Shown here piece after piece: positions 43,702 through 52,898 of a stretch of 64,000 bases of DNA. The DNA is from CAYFQH01 sp964345215 (lineage in GTDB: Bacteria; Bacillota; Clostridia; Christensenellales; Aristaeellaceae): positions 27,990 to 91,989 of the forward strand of contig CAYFQH010000001.1 of the NCBI GenBank assembly GCA_964345215.1. Reading direction: 5' to 3'. Under the pieces are notes generated by a model. The model was not told where the DNA came from. It saw nothing but the letters and a program-made list of their open reading frames with translations, and searched no databases. The position numbers and the translations under genes were made by a program. Every line of letters begins with the position of its first letter. Within the stretch, counting starts at the first letter, position 1.

Positions 43702-45975
43702 CTATTCTATCAGTCGTTCCAGCTCGTTAATAAACTGGTTAATGGTTAAATGGTCGTGCATATAGTCTTCAATTAAGTAATACACTTCGCCCCCTTGCTG
43801 CCCGTAAAGAGGCCCGGTATCCAAAGCAAGGTAAAGGAAGGGCAATATTTCTTTATAGTAGTCAAGCCGCTGGGGGGAAATAAGCCAATAGTATTTTTCT
43901 TTATCGGCCAGCTCCTGCTCATAATAGCGAATTATTTTTTCTATAAGCTGCTTGTCTTCTTCCGCTGCGGACTCAAGGGTGTTTTTATACTCTTCTACCA
44001 CCCTTTCAAAAGAGGCCATTTGGTTATCGTACCCATCGTTTACAACGGGCTTGTCCTTATCTGTATATAGGACAGCCTCCTGTTGGGGAGTATAGCCTTC
44101 AAGCATCCCTTCCAGATAGGCCAAGGCCATTTCTTTATTAGGGCTATTTCCATTGACCACCGCAATTTGAGAGAAGATTTTTTGCGTTGGTTCCATCCCT
44201 TCATCCAGGGATAAAACCATGGGCCAGCTATCGCTTTCATTTAAAAGAAAGTTTGGGCCAAAGTACTCAAATAAGCTGTTTTCGTACTCCAACGCTTCAA
44301 GGTAATCTACATCATCTTCTCCGTAAGGGATGTTTAAATTTTTTGCCCCCTCCATCAGGGTTTTAAATAAAGTAGTGTTGTAGGTTAGGGGAAGTTTTTC
44401 TTTTAAGTAATGGTTTTCGTATTCTTCCAGCAAAGCCCACAGCAGCTGCCCCTTTGTAAATACCTGGCCGGCTAAAAAGTGATAATCCGGATAGGTTTGC
44501 TGCAGCTGATCCCATCTTTGGGCAAAGGCAATGAACTCAAGATAGGTTTTGGGGACCTCCTCCTGGCCAAGGTCCAGAGCTTCCCAACTTTTAGGGAAGT
44601 AAGACAGCCTTGTGAATAACTCTACCGATGCAGGAACGCCGTAAATGTTGCCGATATTACCCGGCTGCACCACTTGGCGAATGTAGGGGTACAAGCGCTG
44701 TGTGCTGCTTACAAGGGCATCGCTTTGATTCAGAGGTAAAATAACCCCTTGGTTAATCAGGGTGCCTATATCCACCCTGTCGGGGCTGATAAAAAAGATG
44801 TCTGCCTGAGTTGACTGGCTGTTAATGGCCTTAACCAATTCTTCCGCCGTCATATATTCTTCCATTTCCCAGCTAATAGTAGTAACGGGTACCTGAGGGT
44901 ATTTTTGATTAAAGGCCTTGTTTATCTGACTTTCTCCATCGGCATAGATGGATAAAACCGGCTCTTTTGAAGCATTCTCATCCAAGGCAGTTATGAGGAT
45001 ACCTTCCCCCCAGCCCCGCCAAAGAATATATTTGCCTTCTTTGGTAATCCAGGCTTTTTGCTGCATATCTACAAAGTGGTTGGCCCCGTAGCCCACCACC
45101 TGCTCAGGTTTATGGGCTGAAATTTCGTAAATTTTGCCCTGGGCTGAGTAGTAAACAATTTCTTTTTCCGGGCCGGAGGCAATGCCCCCCACCTCGTAAT
45201 AAGTAAGGTTAAACAAGGGAATTGTTTTACCGGTTTCGGGATAGAATACCGTTATTTGAGGGGTGTTCATCTGCCCTGTTTTTGTATTATAGGCATTGGC
45301 ATCGTCAAACGCAACGGCTAAAAAGCTCTTTTCATCATAAGGCAAAAGGCGCTGTACGTTTAAAATATCATATTCTTCTTTTTCGCCGCTGACCAGGTTT
45401 ACCGATTCAATGGCGCTGCTCTCAAAGCCCTGGGTATGGTTTTCACACTTAAAAAACAGCTTATCCCCCAATATCCCCTGTATATCGCAAGAGAAAAGGG
45501 AGGGCTCACCGGCTTTTTCATCCAGTACAAAATCAATATTATGTTCTTTTGCCAATTCCCCCGTTTGGGGCATGATGGCAATGGCCCTGCCCGTTAATTT
45601 ATTGAGCCCATACAAATAACCCTTCCAAAAAAACAGGCTGTGAATGAGGTCATCCGCTCCTTGGCCCAATATTTGTTTTGCCTCCTCATAAGAGTTAAAC
45701 CACATATCTTCCCCTTTTTCCTTAAAATCGGGAAAAAAGGTAAGGAGCTTTGTTGTATCCCCCGTTAAAAGGTTGTACAAATATACTGCATCCTGTAAGA
45801 GAATGTAGAGCTGATTATTTTCATACCAAACATCCTGTATGGAATAAGCATCACCAAGCTGGTTTTTCAATGTTTCGTCGTCAAAAATTATATCCTTTTT
45901 CAAAGCGACGGCTCCAGGAACATACATCCCTGTTAAAAGCACTGCCACCAGAAAAAAAGTCATCCATTTTTTCAT
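43702..45975 (-). CDS. Secreted protein with beta-propeller-like region and solute-binding domain (copy 2)
   Basis: This 757-residue protein has a signal peptide (residues about 1-25, VLLTGMYVPGAVALK) without a lipobox cysteine. Residues about 45-335 contain repeated strands of the form NNQLYILLQDAVYLYN and GDKLFFKCEN, like propeller blades. Residues about 345-757 resemble type 1 extracellular solute-binding domains (INKAFNQKYPQVPVTTIS, RLYPYIRQVVQP, IYGVPASVELFTRLSYFP). It would bind a ligand for the MalFG-like permeases nearby (inference). Start ATG 45975 follows GGGGGAG. It is closely related in order and length to copy 4. Confidence 0.8.
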   Translation of the reverse strand: MKKWMTFFLVAVLLTGMYVPGAVALKKDIIFDDETLKNQLGDAYSIQDVWYENNQLYILLQDAVYLYNLLTGDTTKLLTFFPDFKEKGEDMWFNSYEEAKQILGQGADDLIHSLFFWKGYLYGLNKLTGRAIAIMPQTGELAKEHNIDFVLDEKAGEPSLFSCDIQGILGDKLFFKCENHTQGFESSAIESVNLVSGEKEEYDILNVQRLLPYDEKSFLAVAFDDANAYNTKTGQMNTPQITVFYPETGKTIPLFNLTYYEVGGIASGPEKEIVYYSAQGKIYEISAHKPEQVVGYGANHFVDMQQKAWITKEGKYILWRGWGEGILITALDENASKEPVLSIYADGESQINKAFNQKYPQVPVTTISWEMEEYMTAEELVKAINSQSTQADIFFISPDRVDIGTLINQGVILPLNQSDALVSSTQRLYPYIRQVVQPGNIGNIYGVPASVELFTRLSYFPKSWEALDLGQEEVPKTYLEFIAFAQRWDQLQQTYPDYHFLAGQVFTKGQLLWALLEEYENHYLKEKLPLTYNTTLFKTLMEGAKNLNIPYGEDDVDYLEALEYENSLFEYFGPNFLLNESDSWPMVLSLDEGMEPTQKIFSQIAVVNGNSPNKEMALAYLEGMLEGYTPQQEAVLYTDKDKPVVNDGYDNQMASFERVVEEYKNTLESAAEEDKQLIEKIIRYYEQELADKEKYYWLISPQRLDYYKEILPFLYLALDTGPLYGQQGGEVYYLIEDYMHDHLTINQFINELERLIE

Positions 45976-46018
45976 TAAGGCTCCCCCTTTGAATAACCGA
46001 AGTCATTTCTATTATAAT

Positions 46019-46705
46019 CTATCCGCTGTACAAATCAACTCCTTCTTCAAGAGGGGTTAAGAGCTTCTCGTTTATTTTACTATAGTGTACATACTCCGCT
46101 GTAATATCAGAAATAAAGTTTTCGCGGCCTACAGGGTAACCATAAAAGCCCAGGCTGGGGTAGTTGATCTCAATTTCATCATACCAGCGTTTATATAGGT
46201 CTAAAAGCTCGCTGTAAGTGGCAGGTAAATCCTTTTCTAAAAGGCCTACTTCATTTAAAATTGCTGTTGAATAATACATGGTGGGCCTTAACTCCGGTAA
46301 AACGGGTAATGCATAAATTTCTCCCCGTCGGCTAATCCCCTCTTGCCAAAAAGGATACATGCGCTCTACACTGTTTTGAATAACGTAATTTTGAGATAAA
46401 GGATAGGCATACTCCTTATCCATAATTCTTTGAAAGTTGATGCTTCCCGGGTTAACAATAAAAACATCAATTTCCCCCGTATCAGATTGAATAAGTCCGA
46501 AAACGCCTTCAGTTGTTTCATTAATCCCCTCTTCTCCAACCCGCTTGATGTCTATCTGGGGGTATTTACTTTTAAAAGCCTGGTTTATTTCCTCCGATGC
46601 CCAGCCGTATGTGTGAAGGGTGCTTTCAGGCATTCCAAAAGCAGCTGAGAAAACAGGCAAGCACAATAGTAAAACCATCCACAGAACAAGCAATCTTTTT
46701 TTCAC
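46019..46705 (-). pseudogene. Truncated solute-binding paralogue lacking the propeller region (copy 3)
   Basis: This 228-residue frame has a signal peptide (LLVLWMVLLLCLPVFSAAF) leading directly into the solute-binding domain (EEINQAFKSKYPQIDIKRV, SVERMYPFWQEGI, IYALPVLPELRPTMYYST). The N-terminal propeller region of the other copies is absent. It ends at TPLEEGVDLYSG, at about the middle of the domain of the intact copies, and no continuation is found before the next gene. It is most likely a gene remnant left by deletion. Start GTG 46705 has GAGGG seven bases upstream. Confidence 0.7.
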
Positions 46706-46868
46706 CTATCATCCCTCTTTTCATAAGGTTTTTCATTTTTCATCTATCAATAAAACGAATGAAAAACCCTTTTTATTCCCTTTGAGTTATACATTTGGTT
46801 TTGTGATGTGTTTGGCTTCTTTATATAAAAGGCGGATGGTAAATTGGAGCACACCACGCCAAAATCGA

Positions 46869-47035
46869 TATCAGAAAATACCGCGCAAAAAACAAGTCGA
46901 TGAAATGGCAAGGTTTTTTCGAAAACAAGAAAAACAGCGTAGAAGCAGCCCCGTTATTGGGAGCCTTGTTGATGATGGCTTACACTAAAGAGCTGTCTTT
47001 TCATTAGTGCCCGACTTGCATGGTGCTGACCTGCG
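46869..47035 (+). repeat. Dispersed repeat element, copy C
   Basis: This segment resembles copy B over about 105 bases (roughly two thirds identical by eye), including GTCGATGAAA, GGCAAGG, TTTTTCG, AAAACAAG and GTTATT. The ends are weaker inverted repeats (ACCGCGCAA left, TTGCATGGT right), and the right end keeps TGACCT. The frame homologous to copies A and B (FFENKKNSVEAAPLLGALL) is broken by a TAG. It lies between solute-binding protein genes, antisense to them. Confidence 0.6.
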
Positions 47036-47055
47036 TTCTTTTGCGTAAAGCTCAA

Positions 47056-47093
47056 TGTATAAAAAAGAGAGCTTCGGCTCTCTTTTTTATACA
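47056..47093. terminator. Terminator of solute-binding protein copy 4
   Basis: A perfect 17-bp stem with TTCG loop (GAGAGC-TTCG-GCTCTC core) has flanking A and T runs. Confidence 0.93.
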
Positions 47094-47102
47094 TCACTCT
47101 CT

Positions 47103-49433
47103 TTATTGCAGCTCAAGGGCCATCATCTGTACCCGGCGGTTTGCTTCGGTAATAAATTGCTCCAAGGTAAGGGCCCCTTCAAAATAATTTTGTAGCAGGG
47201 CAGATACATTTGTTTTTTCATCACCGCTGTAAATGATTTCATCTTCCGGAATATAATAGGTGGGTAAGTATTTCAGATACCTGTCAATGCCTTCCTGGCT
47301 TACTTCCCAATAGAAATCATCTTTGTTTTCAAGGAGCTCTTCCAAGTGTTTAATATATTCCTCTAGCCTGGCCTTATCCGCTTCCTCGGTGGTTTCTAGC
47401 TGCTTTTTTTGTTCCTCCAAGGCGGTTTCAAAGCTTTTAACTGTTTCCTCGTAGTACTCGCTTTTTATCGGTTCATTTTTATCTGCAAACATAGCCACTT
47501 CAACTGACCCCCGATAGGTTGTAGCCATGGCTTCTAAATAGGCTACTGCCAGTTCCTTATTGTTGCTTAAAGGATTTACAAAGGCGACGGTGGTGTATAC
47601 AGGAAGGGCTGGTTCCATGCCTTCGTCCAAAGGAATAATTAGGGATTGAAAGCTACTGCTGCTTAATTCATTCAAAATTCCCGCTCCTCCCCGGTCAAAG
47701 AGGGCTTTTTCATAGTTGTCTTCTATCATAATGGCACCATTTTGTTCGTAGTCGACCTGCATCGGTAAGTCCATCTCTTCAATAAGGGTCATCATTTTTC
47801 TAAACAGGGGCGTATCAAAGTCAATGATTTCTTTTTGCTTTTGATAATAATTGATATAGGCGTCAATGGTCATGCGCACCAGGTCAGACTTGCTCATTTG
47901 CGTTGTGCCGGAAAAAAAGGCATAATCCAGGTTCTCTTCCCCCATCTCCTGACTCCATTTTTTTGCAAGTTCTAAAAACGCCACATAAGTTTTAGGCACA
48001 TCTTCCTGGGTTAGGCCAACTGCCTCAAAAGCTTTGGCAGAATAAAACAAGTTGGCAAAAGTATACACCTCTTCAGGTACGCCGTAAATTTTTCCGTCGT
48101 AAGTTACCGCCTCCTGAATAAAAGGATACATGCGCCCAATGGCAGTTGTAATCTCTTCGTTTTGGCTTAGGTCTAAGGCATATTCTTTTTTCATTAAGTT
48201 GCTAAAGCTCATATACTGGGGGGAGATATAGAAAATATCCACATTGGTTTCGCCCGATTGAATGGCCTGGGCAATCATTTGCCCGCTTTGATAACTCTCT
48301 TCCTCCCAGCTGTTATATGTAATGGGAACATCCGGATACTTTTGTTTAAAGGTCTTTTTAACTTGGTCGTTATAACCTCCGCCATAAATCAGCAGGCTGC
48401 TTTGGGCCATATACTGAGGGTCTAGATTCACAACGTAAGCCGGGCTGCCGCCGCCCCCCCACAAAATGTACAGACCCTCATCGGTTATCCAAGCTTTTTG
48501 GCCTGAGTAAGAATTGCTTTCGTCCGTATAGCCCACATGCTCCGGCGGTTGACCTTGTTCCATTTTATATATTTTACCCCGCATCGCATAAAATACCGCA
48601 TCTTCCTTCGAACTATAAGCAATGCCCCCGCTGTCGTAGGGCTCCAGTTCCCCATAAGGGGTTAAGGTTCCTTGATCCATATCATAAACCATTAATTGGG
48701 CTTTTTGCATGGTTTGGGTTTGTTCGTTATAGGCATTCATTTCATCAAAAACCATAACAAGGAGGCTGTTGTTTTTATAGGGAAGCAGCCTTTTTACATG
48801 CTCAATTTCATACACCTTTTTTTCTTTTGTGTTCAGGTCAATTCCATAGGCACTGCTGCTTTCAATTCCCATTTGCCCATAGACTTCCTCGGTAAAAAAA
48901 AGTTTACCGTTAATGATACCTTCCATGGTTGTGTTGATATACTTGTCTTGATCCTCTTCCTTAGTTTCGCCTTCCTCAGCAGGTTTTAACACCTCCAGGG
49001 GCTTATCCAGGCTAACCTGGCCGGTGGCGGTATCAATTGGGTAAGCCATGCCTGAAAGAGTATTGTAGCCATACAAGGTATCCCCGTCTACCAAAAGGTT
49101 CTGAAAAAAAAGTTCCGCTTTGTCTCCCAGTTTTGCTTTGGCAGCTTTAAAATCTTCAAACCACAGCGGGCCTTCTTCTTCATCAGGCAAAAAAGTGGTT
49201 ACAAGAACAGGTTTTTCATCCCCCAAGGCGTATTTGTATAGTTGAGTTTGAAATAAAAAGTAAAGGGTGTTGCCCATCAGGGCTACATCTTGAATGTAGG
49301 CCTGGTTTCCTACCGTTTCTTCCACCTGTTGCCGGTCAAAAACTGTTGCATCCCCCGGGGCTGCTAAAGCCATGGGTATACTACCAAGAAACAGGCTGAA
49401 GGCCAATAATAAAATAAATAATCTCTTTTTCAT
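47103..49433 (-). CDS. Secreted protein with beta-propeller-like region and solute-binding domain (copy 4)
   Basis: This 776-residue protein has a signal peptide (ILLLAFSLFLGSIPMALA, then APGD) and no lipobox. About six blade-like repeats cover residues 45-340 (GNTLYFLFQTQLYKYAL, DGDTLYGYNTLSGMAY, NGKLFFTEEVYGQ, GGIAYSSKEDAVFYAM). The solute-binding domain follows (VKKTFKQKYPDVPITYNSW, RMYPFIQEAVTYDGKIYGV, LDEGMEPALPVYTTVAFVNP). Start ATG 49433 follows AAGGAGAG. It is first in the minus-strand order and ends in its own terminator. Confidence 0.8.
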   Translation of the reverse strand: MKKRLFILLLAFSLFLGSIPMALAAPGDATVFDRQQVEETVGNQAYIQDVALMGNTLYFLFQTQLYKYALGDEKPVLVTTFLPDEEEGPLWFEDFKAAKAKLGDKAELFFQNLLVDGDTLYGYNTLSGMAYPIDTATGQVSLDKPLEVLKPAEEGETKEEDQDKYINTTMEGIINGKLFFTEEVYGQMGIESSSAYGIDLNTKEKKVYEIEHVKRLLPYKNNSLLVMVFDEMNAYNEQTQTMQKAQLMVYDMDQGTLTPYGELEPYDSGGIAYSSKEDAVFYAMRGKIYKMEQGQPPEHVGYTDESNSYSGQKAWITDEGLYILWGGGGSPAYVVNLDPQYMAQSSLLIYGGGYNDQVKKTFKQKYPDVPITYNSWEEESYQSGQMIAQAIQSGETNVDIFYISPQYMSFSNLMKKEYALDLSQNEEITTAIGRMYPFIQEAVTYDGKIYGVPEEVYTFANLFYSAKAFEAVGLTQEDVPKTYVAFLELAKKWSQEMGEENLDYAFFSGTTQMSKSDLVRMTIDAYINYYQKQKEIIDFDTPLFRKMMTLIEEMDLPMQVDYEQNGAIMIEDNYEKALFDRGGAGILNELSSSSFQSLIIPLDEGMEPALPVYTTVAFVNPLSNNKELAVAYLEAMATTYRGSVEVAMFADKNEPIKSEYYEETVKSFETALEEQKKQLETTEEADKARLEEYIKHLEELLENKDDFYWEVSQEGIDRYLKYLPTYYIPEDEIIYSGDEKTNVSALLQNYFEGALTLEQFITEANRRVQMMALELQ

Positions 49434-49512
49434 CGTATCTCTCCTTTTATTGTTAAGTGCCTATTTATAAAACGATTCATAACTGCCTTTTATTCCATTT
49501 GAGGTGAAATTT

Positions 49513-49540
49513 AAAAAAGCGAGCTTTCGCTTGCTTTTTT
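49513..49540. terminator. Terminator of prs
   Basis: AAAAAAGCGAGC and GCTTGCTTTTTT form a 12-bp stem (one G-T pair) with TTTC loop, directly after the prs stop codon on the minus strand. Confidence 0.88.
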
Positions 49541-49543
49541 ATG

Positions 49544-50779
49544 TTATACAAATCGAATGCCGTCTTTCGCCTGTTGATTGTTATATCTGGTTAAAAGGCG
49601 CTTGATCCTATCATAGGGATTAAGCAGCTTGCTCAAAGAGCGATCGTGGTTTAATGTAGCAATTAAATAGGACATGTATTTGCTCATATCTGCTTTTACA
49701 AACCAGGGCGCCATCTCCAGCTCGGGCCTTGTATAAGTTAAGTTGGTTGAAATCACCTTGCTGATAATCCCCTCTTCATAGGCCTGATTAAACTCTTCAA
49801 TGCCATTTGTAAAAAGCGAAAAAGTGGCTGCGGTAAAAATACGGTTGGCCTTGCGCTTTTTAAGCTCCTTGGCCAGATCCAGTACAGAGTCACCGGAGGA
49901 GATAATATCGTCAGATACAAAAACATCTTTGCCTTCTACCGAGTCTCCCAAGTATTCGTGGGCTATAATAGGGTTACGGCCATTTACAATTTGCGTATAG
50001 TCACGCCGTTTGTAAAACAGACCCATGTCTACCCCTAAAACAGAGGAGTAATAAATATTCCGGTCAATGGCGCCTTCGTCGGGGCTAACAATCATCATGT
50101 GGTCTTTATCGGTTAAAATGTCCTTCTCTTTTTTAAAAAGGGCCTTTAAAACCTGGTAATAAGGCATCACGTTTTCAAAACCGTTTAAGGGAATGGCGTT
50201 TTGCACCCGGCTATCGTGGGCATCAAAGGTAATAATGTTGGTAACACCCATGGCTTCCAATTCTTGCAGAGCCATGGCACAGTCCAGGCTTTCCCTTGAT
50301 GTGCGCCGGTGTTGCCTGCCTTCGTATAGCATGGGCATAATTACGTTAATTCGTTTTGCTTTACCGCCAATGGCGGCAATAACGCGTTTTAAGTCTTGAA
50401 AGTGGTCGTCGGGAGACATAGGTACTTCCTTGCCGTACATTTTATACGTTTCGTTATAAGCCCCAATGTCGCATAAAATGTAAATATCGTACCCGCGAAC
50501 GCTTTGCTTAATCATGCCCTTGGCTTCACCGTTTCCAAAACGAGGGCACTGTACATCAACTAAAAAGTTATCTCTTTCAAAGCCGGGGGCAACGGCCAAC
50601 AGGCCATTTTCTTGCATGTCTTGCTTGTATTGCTCTTGTTGTGTCCTCCACTTCATCAGCCACTCGTTTACCTTCTTTCCTAACTCCTCTGTGCCCTTCA
50701 TTGCGATTACACCCAATGGGCCATAGGGAACAGTTAGGAAATCATCGCCCTTGTTCCAAGAATTAACAAAACCCGCCAC
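49544..50779 (-). CDS. prs: Ribose-phosphate pyrophosphokinase (PRPP synthetase), divergent long form
   Basis: This protein of about 411 residues would make PRPP from ribose 5-phosphate and ATP for nucleotide, histidine and tryptophan synthesis. The PRPP-binding loop VFVSDDIISSGDS and the ITFDAHDSRVQ block (DLH motif equivalent) are clear. The flexible-loop region reads YEGRQHRR rather than the usual YxRQDRK, and the N-terminus is about 70 residues longer than in classical class I enzymes. Start is uncertain: ATG 50824 has no Shine-Dalgarno and is preceded directly by TATAAT, so GTG 50779, 8 bases after AAAGAGG, is preferred. Confidence 0.85.
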   Translation of the reverse strand: MAGFVNSWNKGDDFLTVPYGPLGVIAMKGTEELGKKVNEWLMKWRTQQEQYKQDMQENGLLAVAPGFERDNFLVDVQCPRFGNGEAKGMIKQSVRGYDIYILCDIGAYNETYKMYGKEVPMSPDDHFQDLKRVIAAIGGKAKRINVIMPMLYEGRQHRRTSRESLDCAMALQELEAMGVTNIITFDAHDSRVQNAIPLNGFENVMPYYQVLKALFKKEKDILTDKDHMMIVSPDEGAIDRNIYYSSVLGVDMGLFYKRRDYTQIVNGRNPIIAHEYLGDSVEGKDVFVSDDIISSGDSVLDLAKELKKRKANRIFTAATFSLFTNGIEEFNQAYEEGIISKVISTNLTYTRPELEMAPWFVKADMSKYMSYLIATLNHDRSLSKLLNPYDRIKRLLTRYNNQQAKDGIRFV

Positions 50780-51022
50780 GCCATCTACCTCTTTTGCAAT
50801 ATTTCCTAAAAAGGATAAGCACATTATAACAGATGATTATAAGATTGAGAAGTAACCCCAGGAGGATTATGCCCATGATTGGTCTGTTTTTTTCTTCTCT
50901 CCCAATTGCCCCTATCCCAATTCCCCTTATAAGGGAGATAGACAAAAAAGCATAAAAGTTTTACACTAATAACGTAACAAATATTTTATACGGATGTAAG
51001 GTAACAAAAAGGAGTTTTTGAT

Positions 51023-51469
51023 ATGAGCAAAACTGATGCGATTCGCCAGGCGACCACCCAAGCTTTAAAAGACCGCGATAAAGAGCGGCGGGAAGCCCTG
51101 TCTATTCTTTTATCTGCCTTAAAATTAAAGGCCATTGATAAAAGAGAACCCTTAACTGAACTGGAAGAGGACCAGGTGATTTTAAAAGAAATAAAACAAA
51201 TGCAAGAAACCATTGATACAGCCCCTGCCGACCGGGTTGACGTAATTAAAAAAGCCAAAGACCGCATTGCCATTTACGAGGTGTTTGCCCCCAAGCAAAT
51301 GAATACCCAGGAGATAAAAAACGAAATTCAAATCCTTTTAAACAACCTTGGCTTACAAAACCCCACTGCAAAGGACAAGGGGGTAATTATGAAAAATTTG
51401 ATGCCCCTTTTAAAAGGAAAAGCCGACGGGGCTTTAATCAACCAGGTTTTAGGGGAGTTTTTAAACTAA
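51023..51469 (+). CDS. yqeY: GatB/YqeY domain protein
   Basis: This 148-residue protein matches the YqeY family, related to the tRNA-binding tail of GatB. Family blocks are ALKDRDKERREALSILLSALK, RIAIYEVFAPKQM and the C-terminal MKNLMPLLKGKADG. Function is unproven; a role with tRNA is suggested by homology. Start ATG 51023 follows AAGGAG. Its stop overlaps the hemW start by one base (TAATG). In many Firmicutes yqeY follows rpsU; here it precedes hemW. Confidence 0.92.
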   Translation: MSKTDAIRQATTQALKDRDKERREALSILLSALKLKAIDKREPLTELEEDQVILKEIKQMQETIDTAPADRVDVIKKAKDRIAIYEVFAPKQMNTQEIKNEIQILLNNLGLQNPTAKDKGVIMKNLMPLLKGKADGALINQVLGEFLN

Positions 51470-52668
51470 TGTCCCCGCCAGTAAAAAACCAGTCCCTCCC
51501 CCTTAGCCTGTATGTGCACATTCCCTTTTGCAGGTCAAAATGTACCTACTGCGATTTTTGCTCCTTTCCCCTGGGTCAAGATGTAATGGAGCGCTATTGC
51601 GATGCCCTTATTGAAGAAATTTTTGAAGAGGGACACCATTTTAAGAGCCATTTAATTGACACGGTGTTTATTGGCGGGGGCACCCCTACCCAGCTGCCCG
51701 CCCCTTTGCTTCAAAGGATATTGAAGGCCCTAAAAGAAAACTTCACCATCCTTCCCGAGGCAGAGTACACTTGCGAGGCCAACCCAGGCACCATTACAAA
51801 GGAGCATCTTCGGTTGTTTAAAGATTATGGAATCAACCGTCTTTCACTGGGTGCCCAGGCCTATCAGCCCCAATTGCTAAAAACTCTGGGCCGTATACAT
51901 ACTTGGGATGAAGTAACCCAAAGCGTATATGCCGCCTATGAATCGGGCCTGAACAACATCAGCATCGATTTAATGTTTGGCCTGCCCGGCCAAAGCCTTG
52001 CCCACTGGCAGGCAACCTTGAACGCCGCCCTTCAACTGCCTGTAAAGCACCTATCCTGCTATGGATTGATTGTGGAAGAGGGCACCCAAATTCAAAAACA
52101 GCTTGAGCAAAAACATATCTTTTTGCCGAAAGAAGCCACGGAACGTGAAATGTATGATTACACCTTTTGCGCATTAACAGACAGGGGATTTTTACAGTAC
52201 GAAATTTCTAACTTTGCTAGGGCTGGCTATGAGTGTAAGCACAACCTAGGGTACTGGAGCAACCATTTCTACCTGGGGTTGGGCCTGGCTGCCCACAGCA
52301 TGCTGCCACCCAGCGAGGATGGTGTTGCCTATGCCCGAAGAGCTAACACCGGCGACCTTGAAGAGTATATGGGTTACTATACAGCCCCTGGACAAAAAAG
52401 AGTACCCTCTTTTTCGATCAGAGAAAACAGCTCCATAACAAAGGCTGAAGCCCTTTTTGAAACTGTGATGACAGGCCTTCGCCTTACAAAAGGCCTTGAT
52501 GATGACCAATTTTTAATCCTTCACGGCAAAAGGCTTGAGCAAGCCTTTCCTAATGTTATTCCACCCCTGATTGACCAGGGGCTTTTGTATTGGAACCAAA
52601 ACCATCTGGCTTTAACCCGTAAGGGCATGGATTTGCAAAACCATGTACTGGTTGCCTTTTTACCCTAG
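51469..52668 (+). CDS. hemW: Radical SAM protein HemW (haem chaperone)
   Basis: This 399-residue radical SAM protein has the cluster motif CRSKCTYCDFCSF and the HemW-specific CKHNLGYWSNHFYLGLGLAAHS (HNxxYW). It lacks the features of true coproporphyrinogen dehydrogenase HemN, so a haem-chaperone role is more likely. IGGGTPTQL and SLGAQAYQP are further family blocks. It lies directly upstream of hrcA, a conserved Firmicute arrangement, but hrcA has its own promoter. Confidence 0.93.
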   Translation: MSPPVKNQSLPLSLYVHIPFCRSKCTYCDFCSFPLGQDVMERYCDALIEEIFEEGHHFKSHLIDTVFIGGGTPTQLPAPLLQRILKALKENFTILPEAEYTCEANPGTITKEHLRLFKDYGINRLSLGAQAYQPQLLKTLGRIHTWDEVTQSVYAAYESGLNNISIDLMFGLPGQSLAHWQATLNAALQLPVKHLSCYGLIVEEGTQIQKQLEQKHIFLPKEATEREMYDYTFCALTDRGFLQYEISNFARAGYECKHNLGYWSNHFYLGLGLAAHSMLPPSEDGVAYARRANTGDLEEYMGYYTAPGQKRVPSFSIRENSSITKAEALFETVMTGLRLTKGLDDDQFLILHGKRLEQAFPNVIPPLIDQGLLYWNQNHLALTRKGMDLQNHVLVAFLP

Positions 52669-52808
52669 TATTTTGTATCAGCAACCTTTTATTACCGCTA
52701 GGGCCAGGGTCATAAAAAGTTCAACATTTTAGCCATAGGAGAATGATTCACTCTCTCTTCCTTTGGTTTTTTATTTACAAATTATTCATTCCTTTTCCAT
52801 ATATTCTC

Positions 52809-52837
52809 TTGACAAAAAAAGGGTGGAATGCTATTCT
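52809..52837 (+). promoter_or_regulatory. Promoter of the hrcA-grpE-dnaK-dnaJ cluster
   Basis: TTGACA (52809-52814) and TATTCT (52832-52837) are 17 bases apart, immediately before the CIRCE element, so HrcA bound there would block transcription. Confidence 0.85.
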
Positions 52838-52847
52838 AAGTATATGT

Positions 52848-52874
52848 TTAGCACTCGATTAACAAGAGTGCTAA
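52848..52874 (+). promoter_or_regulatory. CIRCE operator (HrcA binding site)
   Basis: TTAGCACTC and GAGTGCTAA are separated by exactly 9 bases, a perfect match to the CIRCE consensus. It lies between the promoter and hrcA. Confidence 0.97.
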
Positions 52875-52898
52875 CAAACCGAAAAGGAGGTGGCGTAT

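Noticed and set aside
50763..50945. Small hydrophobic 60-codon frame on the minus strand overlapping the prs 5' end
   Set aside because: It overlaps prs in another frame and covers its probable promoter; no family resemblance.
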